In this document: piece by piece, positions 1 through 5,417 of the stretch
How the letters are laid out: each line of letters starts with the position of its first letter
Position numbering within the stretch: position 1 is the first letter of the stretch
NCBI GenBank assembly: GCA_017853455.1
Contig: JAFMJM010000177.1
Span: forward strand, 1-5,417
From: Acidimicrobiia bacterium
Lineage (GTDB): Bacteria; Actinomycetota; Acidimicrobiia; IMCC26256; PALSA-555
DNA length: 5,417 nucleotides
Direction: 5' to 3'
The notes under the pieces: generated by a model
Seen by the model: only the letters and a program-made list of their open reading frames with translations
Databases searched by the model: none
What the model was told of the DNA's origin: nothing
Translations under genes and position numbers: made by a program

Positions 1-2072
<2,072 letters not shown>

Positions 2073-2079
2073 CGGCCGC

Positions 2080-2085
2080 ACTGTA
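2080..2085 (-). promoter_or_regulatory. Putative -10 box of polA (TACAGT), leaderless spacing
   Basis: On the minus strand TACAGT matches the actinobacterial -10 consensus TANNNT and is followed by 7 nt and the polA ATG. This spacing puts transcription initiation at or next to the A of ATG. There is no Shine-Dalgarno between them, and no clear -35 is seen. Confidence 0.5.
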
Positions 2086-2132
2086 GGCCCGGGGTGCGAC
2101 GCTCCGGGGTGCCACCGCACCGCGCCCGGGCC
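2086..2132 (-). terminator. GC-rich hairpin between the ANTAR regulator gene and polA
   Basis: An outer inverted repeat pairs GGCCCGG (2086-2092) with CCGGGCC (2126-2132). An inner stem pairs GGTGCG (2093-2098) with CGCACC (2116-2121), leaving a 17-nt loop and a short bulge at 2122-2125. The hairpin starts one base past the regulator's stop codon, so it is a plausible terminator of that operon. There is no T-tract, as is common in high-GC actinobacteria. It ends directly against the putative polA -10. Confidence 0.5.
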
Positions 2133-2133
2133 G

Positions 2134-2730
2134 TCAGCCCCCGGGCGTCAGGTCCCCGGCGATCACGGTCCGGGCGACGTCCGCGATCCCGGTCCGGCCG
2201 TTCATCGCGGCGGTCTGGAGGAAACGCCACGCCTCGGCCTCGGAGCACCCGTGGTCGTCAATCAGGACGCCCTTCGCCCGGTCGGTGAGCTTGCGGGCCT
2301 CGAGTCGCTCCTCGAGGTCGCTGACCGAGAGCTCGAGCGCGACCAGCTCGGCGTGGCGGGCGAGCGCCACCTCGATCGCCGGCACGAGATCCTTCTCCTG
2401 GAACGGCTTCACCAGGTAGGCGAGCGCACCGGCGTCGCGGGCCTCGTCGACCAGTTCGCGCTGCGAGAACGCCGTGAGCACCAGCACGGCGGCGAGTCGC
2501 TCCGCCGAGACGATTCGGGCGGCGCTGATGCCGTCGAGCCCGGGCATCTTGACGTCGAGCACCACGAGATCGGGCCGGAGCTCCCGGGCGAGGTCGACGG
2601 CGACGTCGCCCCGCCCGGCCTCGCCCACCACCTCGTAGCCCTGGGCCTCGAGGATCTCCCGCAGATCGAGGCGGATGATGGCCTCGTCCTCGGCGATGAC
2701 GACCCGGGGCCGCGGGCGCTCGGAGGTCAT
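2134..2730 (-). CDS. pdtaR: ANTAR-domain response regulator, PdtaR-like (198 aa)
   Basis: This is a cytoplasmic response regulator that, by family, binds tandem-hairpin RNA targets to antiterminate or otherwise control transcripts after phosphorylation. The receiver domain spans about residues 9-125, with acidic pocket E14/D15, phospho-acceptor D59 (LDVKMPGLDG), T86 and K108 (the K of LVKPF): a complete set, so it should be phosphorylatable. A helical linker leads into the ANTAR domain (about 132-192), recognised by LEERLEARKLTDRAKGVL, a hydrophobic helix containing EAWRFLQTAAM and the closing DVARTVI. Length and architecture match M. tuberculosis PdtaR (Rv1626), whose partner is the histidine kinase PdtaS; no kinase lies in this window. 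The gene begins 4 nt after the stop of the coiled-coil gene and has neither its own TANNNT box nor a good ribosome site at its ATG, which fits translation as a downstream cistron. The symbol rests on family resemblance and the polA neighbourhood. Confidence 0.93.
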   Translation of the reverse strand: MTSERPRPRVVIAEDEAIIRLDLREILEAQGYEVVGEAGRGDVAVDLARELRPDLVVLDVKMPGLDGISAARIVSAERLAAVLVLTAFSQRELVDEARDAGALAYLVKPFQEKDLVPAIEVALARHAELVALELSVSDLEERLEARKLTDRAKGVLIDDHGCSEAEAWRFLQTAAMNGRTGIADVARTVIAGDLTPGG

Positions 2731-2734
2731 GCGT

Positions 2735-3034
2735 TCAGGACTCGGCGAGATCGGCGGCCATGCGGTCGAGCAGGTCGTCCTGCTCGTGCTGGAGCCGGCT
2801 GATCTGGACGAGCAGCGAGTCGCGGTAGCGGGTCATGATGTCGGCCTGCTGGTGGGCGTCGCGGGCCTCGGCGTCGGCGAGCGGGGTCTCGCTCACGAGG
2901 GCCCGGAGGCGCGCCTCCTCGGCCTCCTCGACGAGGAAGGTGACCTGTTCCTCGGTGATCGTCAGCTCGGAGCGCAGCCGCTTGAGCCGCTCGCTGACGT
3001 CGACCAGGCGTCGGTGGAGGATGACCCGGGACAT
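2735..3034 (-). CDS. Small coiled-coil protein of unknown function (99 aa), first cistron with the ANTAR regulator
   Basis: I do not recognise a named family. The 99-residue product is rich in Glu, Arg, Leu and Gln and is predicted almost entirely alpha-helical: heptad-like stretches run from about residue 8 to 48 (VDVSERLKRLRSEL onward) and from about 62 to 95 (QQADIMTRYRDSL onward), separated by a Pro-containing break (SETPLADA). It has no Cys, no membrane span and no signal peptide, so it should be cytoplasmic and may form a helical hairpin or oligomer. Only 4 nt separate its TGA from the ATG of the downstream regulator, which argues for co-transcription. That position suggests, but does not show, a functional tie to the response regulator. 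Coding is supported by the strong GC3 pattern and tight packing. The ATG at 3034 is chosen because a TANNNT box lies 10 nt upstream and no other in-frame start intervenes. Confidence 0.82.
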   Translation of the reverse strand: MSRVILHRRLVDVSERLKRLRSELTITEEQVTFLVEEAEEARLRALVSETPLADAEARDAHQQADIMTRYRDSLLVQISRLQHEQDDLLDRMAADLAES

Positions 3035-3044
3035 GGGACCGGTG

Positions 3045-3050
3045 AGTCTA
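3045..3050 (-). promoter_or_regulatory. Putative -10 box of the coiled-coil/ANTAR operon (TAGACT)
   Basis: On the minus strand TAGACT matches TANNNT and sits 10 nt before the ATG at 3034. This predicts a leader of only about 3-4 nt and no Shine-Dalgarno. Its -35 region would fall in the -10/start region of the divergent tRNA gene. Confidence 0.42.
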
Positions 3051-3062
3051 CGGGAGCAGGAC

Positions 3063-3068
3063 TACCCT
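3063..3068 (+). promoter_or_regulatory. Putative -10 box of tRNA-Leu (TACCCT)
   Basis: TACCCT matches TANNNT and lies 9 nt before the mature tRNA 5' end, so a very short 5' leader is predicted. It is flanked by a perfect 5-bp inverted repeat, GCAGG (3056-3060) and CCTGC (3066-3070). A -35 box is not clear; GGTGAG at 3041-3046 is the closest candidate, with a 16-bp spacer. Confidence 0.42.
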
Positions 3069-3077
3069 GCCGCCCGG

Positions 3078-3163
3078 GCCCGAGTGGTGGAATGGCAGAC
3101 ACGGAGGACTCAAAATCCTCTGCCGGAAACGGCGTGTGGGTTCGAATCCCACCTCGGGCACCA
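3078..3163 (+). tRNA. tRNA-Leu, anticodon CAA (CCA encoded)
   Basis: The full cloverleaf can be drawn by hand. The acceptor arm pairs GCCCGAG (3078-3084) with CTCGGGC (3153-3159), followed by discriminator A and an encoded CCA (3161-3163). The D-arm is GTGG-AATGGCAGA-CAC. The anticodon stem GAGGA/TCCTC encloses the loop CTCAAAA, giving anticodon CAA, which reads UUG. The long class II variable arm forms GCCG-GAAA-CGGC, and the T-arm is GTGGG-TTCGAAT-CCCAC. The long variable arm, discriminator A and anticodon all agree on leucine. No integrase or att-like duplication was seen beside it. Confidence 0.97.
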
Positions 3164-3195
3164 GCCCCGGTGCACGGTCCCGGCCCGACGACGGC

Positions 3196-3208
3196 GATCA
3201 CCCTGATC
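3196..3208. repeat. Interrupted palindrome GATCA-N3-TGATC upstream of the small membrane protein gene
   Basis: A perfect 5-bp inverted repeat with a 3-nt centre lies in the 90-bp spacer (3164-3253) between the tRNA and the next start codon, about 34 bp upstream of the putative -10. It could be an operator or part of tRNA 3'-end processing/termination. The rest of this spacer is G/C-rich with a CCCGGCCGGG palindrome at 3211-3220 and no T-rich tail. Confidence 0.3.
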
Positions 3209-3241
3209 CTCCCGGCCGGGGTCGGGGTCCGCGGCCCCCGG

Positions 3242-3247
3242 TACCCT
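3242..3247 (+). promoter_or_regulatory. Putative -10 box of the small membrane protein gene (TACCCT), leaderless spacing
   Basis: TACCCT, the same hexamer as at the tRNA promoter, is followed by exactly 6 nt and then GTG at 3254. This predicts a leaderless mRNA and is the main reason for choosing that GTG. No Shine-Dalgarno is present. Confidence 0.5.
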
Positions 3248-3253
3248 CGACGG

Positions 3254-3454
3254 GTGACCCTGGCCGTCGACACCGCCGTGCTCGTGATCGGGATCGTGTG
3301 CGTGCTGGCCGCGGTGGTGCTCGTGGCCGTGATCGTCGCCCCCTGGAAGAGCGTTCGCGACGAGGGTCCGATGGACCGTGACGTCGAGACCCGCCTGATG
3401 CTCGGCGAGGACCCGAAGGCGATCGCGGACGAGCTCGACCGCCGCGGGGAGTAG
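3254..3454 (+). CDS. Small single-span membrane protein of unknown function (66 aa)
   Basis: I do not recognise the family. The GTG-started product has a short N-terminus (VTLAVDTA), one strongly hydrophobic span at about residues 8-28 rich in Val, Ile, Leu and Ala, then APWKSVRDEG and a charged, helical C-terminal tail of about 35 residues ending ELDRRGE. The positive residues just after the span suggest an N-out, C-in orientation with a cytoplasmic tail. The open frame runs much further upstream, through the tRNA, but that part is antisense or non-coding; the GTG six bases after a TANNNT box is the sensible start. The gene converges on the beta-helix gene with a shared hairpin between them. 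The clean hydrophobic span followed by an amphipathic tail supports a real small gene, though homology is not checked. Confidence 0.7.
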   Translation: MTLAVDTAVLVIGIVCVLAAVVLVAVIVAPWKSVRDEGPMDRDVETRLMLGEDPKAIADELDRRGE

Positions 3455-3459
3455 CGGTC

Positions 3460-3478
3460 CCGAGGCGCTTCGCCTCGG
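3460..3478. terminator. Bidirectional terminator hairpin between convergent genes
   Basis: CCGAGGCG (3460-3467) pairs perfectly with CGCCTCGG (3471-3478) around a CTT loop, an 8-bp stem with seven G-C pairs and one A-T. It starts 5 nt past the TAG of the plus-strand gene and 7 nt past the TGA of the minus-strand gene, so it can serve both. No T-tract is present on either strand. Confidence 0.7.
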
Positions 3479-3485
3479 AGGCCGG

Positions 3486-4829
3486 TCAGCCGGTGAAGGT
3501 CGGCTCCGGTGCGGGAGCGGGCTCCGGGCCGGGTGCCGGTGTCGGCTCAGGCTGCACCTCGAACGCGCCGATGTCGGACGTCCCACCGGAGATCCGCACG
3601 TACGGGGCTCCGCGTTGGTCGGCGGTGTCGCCCGGGAACGGGAAGACGGCCGGGGCGAGGTCGGCCGCGGTCGGCCCGGCGTCGATCGCCGGAGAGCCGG
3701 CCCCGAGGGCACGGGTCCGCGTGGGTCCGCCGTTGTCGGCCAGTGGGCCGAGCAGCGGGTCGAGACCGAGCACGTCGCTCACACTCGGGGTGAACCCGGA
3801 CACGGGACCTTCGAAGAGGTTGTGGTGCTCACCCGTGGGCACGTGCACGTCGACCTCGTAGGCCCCCGGCGCCGCCCCGGAGTTCCCCGCGAAGATCGAA
3901 CCGGCGATCGCCACGCCGGCGGCGTTGTGGTCCACGTAGAGCCCACCGACGTCGTCGACCGTGGAGGTGTTGTCGGCGACGGTCGAGAACACGAGGTACA
4001 GGTTCCCGTAGAACTGCGTGGAGATCGCTCCGCCGCCGAGGGTCGTGTTGCCGGAGAACGTCGAGTTGTAGATCTCGAGGTCTCCGGCCGAGGAGTAGAT
4101 GCGGATCGCGCCGCCGTTGCCCCCGACGTTGTCGGCGAAGGTCGAGTTGGAGATCGTCACCGGCCCGGTGACGTAGTGGAGGTACAGAGCGCCACCGGCA
4201 CCGATGCCGGCGTCGTTGCCGGCGAACGTGGAGTCGGTGATCGACACGGAGGACGCGTACGCCACGTTGAGCGCACCACCGCCCGAGGCGTCGGAGACGT
4301 TGTCGGTGAAGACGACACCGGAGATGCTCACCGCTCCGGTCGTGTAGAGCCCGGCGCCACCGCTCTGGTGGAACGCACCCTGGCCGTTGCGGATCGTGAT
4401 GCCCGAGATCGAGAACGCCCCGATGTCGTCGACCGCGAGGACGCGGACGCTGCCACCGCCGTCGAGCACGAAGTCGTCGGCACCGGGACCCACGATCGCG
4501 AGCGGACCGCCCGCCGAGACGTCGAGGGTGGAGCCCACGGCCACCGGGCCCGATGCCGTGCAAGTGGCCGTGATCGTGATGGTGTCGGCGCCGGACGAGG
4601 CCACGGCAGTGGCGATCGCGTCGCGCAGCGATCCGGCACCGCTGTCGGCGCAGGTGCTGACCGTCAGGTCGTCGGCGCCGGCGACTCCGGCGGTCCCGAC
4701 CACGGCCGCGCCCGCACCCGACACGAGCACGGCGGCCGAGCCGAGGGCGACGACCGATCGTCGGTGGGAGCTCCGCGTCCGGTCGGGAGCAGTCGCTTCG
4801 GACGGATCGTTCACGGCAATTCGCTTCAT
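3486..4829 (-). CDS. Secreted right-handed parallel beta-helix protein with choice-of-anchor-Q-like module (447 aa)
   Basis: This is probably an exported surface or extracellular protein; its ligand is unknown. The signal peptide has a basic n-region with twin Arg at 23-24 (SHRRSVVAL, Tat-like but not a perfect motif), a long Ala/Val/Gly core and a likely cleavage after A52 (VAGA|DDL). The mature start has C60-ADSGAGSLRDAI, resembling CSLREA-type N-termini, and C90, a possible disulfide partner. Residues about 100-320 form repeated rungs with the pattern xSISxSTFxxNxxxxGGAxxx. Residues 362-425 (LADNGGPTRTRAL, GSPAIDAG, DQRGAPY, SDIGAFE) match the choice-of-anchor-Q type. A Pro/Glu/Ala linker then ends at PEPTFTG with no membrane anchor. 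The ATG at 4829 is preferred over one 24 bases upstream because a TANNNT box lies 6 nt before it. No catalytic residues are evident, so enzyme activity is not claimed. Confidence 0.92.
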   Translation of the reverse strand: MKRIAVNDPSEATAPDRTRSSHRRSVVALGSAAVLVSGAGAAVVGTAGVAGADDLTVSTCADSGAGSLRDAIATAVASSGADTITITATCTASGPVAVGSTLDVSAGGPLAIVGPGADDFVLDGGGSVRVLAVDDIGAFSISGITIRNGQGAFHQSGGAGLYTTGAVSISGVVFTDNVSDASGGGALNVAYASSVSITDSTFAGNDAGIGAGGALYLHYVTGPVTISNSTFADNVGGNGGAIRIYSSAGDLEIYNSTFSGNTTLGGGAISTQFYGNLYLVFSTVADNTSTVDDVGGLYVDHNAAGVAIAGSIFAGNSGAAPGAYEVDVHVPTGEHHNLFEGPVSGFTPSVSDVLGLDPLLGPLADNGGPTRTRALGAGSPAIDAGPTAADLAPAVFPFPGDTADQRGAPYVRISGGTSDIGAFEVQPEPTPAPGPEPAPAPEPTFTG

Positions 4830-4835
4830 CGTCGA

Positions 4836-4841
4836 ACAATA
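4836..4841 (-). promoter_or_regulatory. Putative -10 box of the beta-helix gene (TATTGT), leaderless spacing
   Basis: On the minus strand TATTGT matches TANNNT and is followed by 6 nt (TCGACG) and the ATG at 4829. It is one of the few A/T-rich spots outside the right-hand intergenic region. It also forms the T-rich tail of the hairpin just upstream. Confidence 0.55.
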
Positions 4842-4842
4842 A

Positions 4843-4863
4843 CCCCGGCGCACCGCCCAGGGG
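4843..4863 (-). terminator. Possible terminator hairpin after the hotdog gene
   Basis: On the minus strand CCCC-TGG-GCG-GTG-CGC-C-GGGG is followed at once by TTATTGTT. The stem is short (4 + 3 bp) with an asymmetric internal loop, so it is weaker than the other hairpins. The T-rich tail and its place 6 nt past the TGA of the hotdog gene are what a factor-independent terminator would show. Confidence 0.38.
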
Positions 4864-4868
4864 CTCCC

Positions 4869-5300
4869 TCAGCCGGCGATGGCGAAGAAGATCCGGGCCT
4901 CGCAGGCCACCTCGCCGCTGACGGTCACCCGCCCGCTCCCCCAGCCGCCCCGGGCGCTGAGCCGCTCCAGGGTGACCTCCATGAGCATCTCGTCACCCGG
5001 GGTCACCAGGCGCCGCCACCGCACCTTCTCCACCCCACCGAAGAGCGGGAGCTTGCCGGCGTAGCGGTCGTCGGCAAGCACCCCGATGGCGCCGGTCTGG
5101 GCCAGGGCCTCGAGCTGGATGACTCCCGGGAAGACCGGATTGCCCGGGAAGTGCCCGGCCAGGAAGGCCTCGTCACCGGTCACCCGGTAGCGGGCGGTCA
5201 CGGTGCCCCCGGGATCGACGGCGTCGACCTCGTCGACGAACCGGAACGGCGGACGGAGAGGGAGCAGCGCCACGAAGGCGTCGGAGTCGGGGTGGGCCAT
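4869..5300 (-). CDS. FabZ-like (3R)-hydroxyacyl-ACP dehydratase, hotdog fold (143 aa)
   Basis: The family removes water from (3R)-hydroxyacyl-ACP to give trans-2-enoyl-ACP in type II fatty-acid synthesis, in the cytoplasm. The N-terminal LPLRPPFRFVDEV (residues 13-25) corresponds to the LPHRYPFLLVDRV-type opening of FabZ. The catalytic segment GHFPGNPVFPGV (49-60) carries H50, and E64 in IQLEALAQTG sits 14 residues later, the same H-to-E spacing as in E. coli FabZ. The remaining sequence (FGGVEKVRWRRLVTPGDEM) fits the hotdog sheet core. At 143 aa it is a single-domain protein of normal FabZ length. The ATG at 5300 is supported by TACGGT six bases upstream. No other fatty-acid synthesis gene is visible, so the exact substrate (FabZ versus a related hotdog dehydratase) is open, and I leave the symbol blank. 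Confidence 0.9.
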   Translation of the reverse strand: MAHPDSDAFVALLPLRPPFRFVDEVDAVDPGGTVTARYRVTGDEAFLAGHFPGNPVFPGVIQLEALAQTGAIGVLADDRYAGKLPLFGGVEKVRWRRLVTPGDEMLMEVTLERLSARGGWGSGRVTVSGEVACEARIFFAIAG

Positions 5301-5306
5301 GCGCGC

Positions 5307-5312
5307 ACCGTA
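5307..5312 (-). promoter_or_regulatory. Putative -10 box of the hotdog dehydratase gene (TACGGT), leaderless spacing
   Basis: On the minus strand TACGGT matches TANNNT and is followed by 6 nt (GCGCGC) and the ATG at 5300. No Shine-Dalgarno is present. The upstream -35 zone is occupied by the G-tract block. Confidence 0.5.
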
Positions 5313-5314
5313 CC

Positions 5315-5344
5315 GGGGAGGCGGGGCGGTCGGGGCGGACGGGG
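5315..5344 (+). other. G-quadruplex-type motif in the hotdog gene promoter
   Basis: On the plus strand four runs of GGGG (5315-5318, 5323-5326, 5332-5335, 5341-5344) are separated by loops of 4, 5 and 5 nt. This meets the usual sequence rule for an intramolecular G-quadruplex. It lies on the template strand, about 15-45 bp upstream of the expected start of transcription. Confidence 0.5.
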
Positions 5345-5349
5345 CGGTC
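5323..5349 (+). repeat. Three tandem 9-bp repeats, GGGGCGGNC
   Basis: GGGGCGGTC, GGGGCGGAC and GGGGCGGTC lie head to tail with one base difference. They overlap the G-tract motif and sit in the -35/upstream zone of the dehydratase gene. Confidence 0.75.
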
Positions 5350-5356
5350 CCAGGAG

Positions 5357-5370
5357 TTACCCGTCGGTAA
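5357..5370. promoter_or_regulatory. Operator-like palindrome, copy 1 (TTACC-CGTC-GGTAA)
   Basis: This is a perfect 5-bp inverted repeat with a 4-bp centre, 57 bp upstream of the dehydratase start codon. Its size and symmetry fit a dimeric repressor site of the TetR sort, but the regulator is unknown. A near-identical second copy starts 26 bp further on. Confidence 0.55.
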
Positions 5371-5382
5371 TGGGAAATCCGG

Positions 5383-5396
5383 TTACCCGTTGGTAG
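5383..5396. promoter_or_regulatory. Operator-like palindrome, copy 2 (TTACC-CGTT-GGTAG)
   Basis: This shares 12 of the first 13 bases with copy 1. The inner TACC/GGTA arms are perfect and only the last base breaks the full symmetry. The direct-repeat core extends to GTTACCCGT in both copies. A partial, inverted GTAACCC ends the window at 5411-5417. The site may serve the dehydratase gene or an unseen divergent gene to the right. Confidence 0.5.
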
Positions 5397-5417
5397 ATCG
5401 CGGTTTTCGTGTAACCC

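Noticed and set aside
2134..2140. Frameshift or truncation of the ANTAR regulator at its C-terminus
   Set aside because: The protein ends after a complete ANTAR domain with a short Gly/Pro tail, and the length matches the family.
3078..3163. tRNA-Leu as an integration site of a mobile element
   Set aside because: No integrase, no duplicated tRNA 3' end and no change in composition were seen in the flanking sequence.
2675..3253. Upstream extension of the small membrane protein frame back to an ATG at 2675
   Set aside because: This part lies antisense to the coiled-coil gene and reads through tRNA-Leu; only the segment from the GTG at 3254 looks like protein.
3829..4839. A 336-codon minus-strand frame inside the beta-helix gene
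   Set aside because: It is a +1-type shadow of the beta-helix frame, extremely Arg-rich; the 447-residue frame carries signal peptide, repeats and a known C-terminal module.
3615..5396. A 593-codon open frame on the plus strand across the beta-helix and dehydratase genes
   Set aside because: It runs antisense to two well-supported genes and through promoter and repeat DNA, and has a biased Arg/Gly/Val/Asp composition with no recognisable domain.
5323..5396. Possible CRISPR-like repeat array at the right edge
   Set aside because: The repeats are 9 and 13 bp, too short, without uniform spacers or cas genes; tandem repeats and operators explain them better.

Overview
The window is about 70% GC with very strong G/C third-position bias, so the antisense strands of real genes stay open for hundreds of codons. 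The gene set suggests a high-GC actinobacterium: a PdtaR-type ANTAR response regulator next to polA, as in Mycobacterium; a Pol I with a degraded proofreading site; TANNNT -10 boxes placed for leaderless mRNAs; and a CCA-encoding tRNA-Leu. A member of the Acidimicrobiia is my best guess, from overall feel rather than a diagnostic marker.

Layout, left to right. 1-2072 (-) is polA, cut by the left window edge just after polymerase motif A. 2134-2730 (-) encodes a receiver-ANTAR regulator (PdtaR-like). Four bases upstream of it, 2735-3034 (-) encodes a 99-residue coiled-coil protein, probably the first cistron of the same operon. 3078-3163 (+) is tRNA-Leu(CAA), divergent from that operon, with the two putative -10 boxes only 12 bp apart. 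3254-3454 (+) is a 66-residue single-span membrane protein. It converges on 3486-4829 (-), a secreted parallel beta-helix protein with a choice-of-anchor-Q-like C-terminal module, and a bidirectional hairpin lies between them. 4869-5300 (-) is a FabZ-like hotdog dehydratase. The right end (5301-5417) is intergenic and holds a G-tract/tandem 9-mer block and two copies of a TTACC-N4-GGTAA operator-like site.

The genes form no single obvious pathway: replication/repair (polA), RNA-level regulation (ANTAR), translation (tRNA), cell surface (beta-helix, membrane peptide) and fatty-acid synthesis (hotdog). The unifying feature is regulatory. Every independent transcription unit has a TANNNT box; for four of the five protein-coding units it lies only 6-7 nt from the start codon with no Shine-Dalgarno. 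In two places a GC-rich hairpin after one gene abuts the -10 of the next. I found no mobile element, CRISPR array or defence-type system, and no clear evidence of an undescribed multi-gene system. The right-hand intergenic region and the compact promoter arrangements are the parts most worth a second look.
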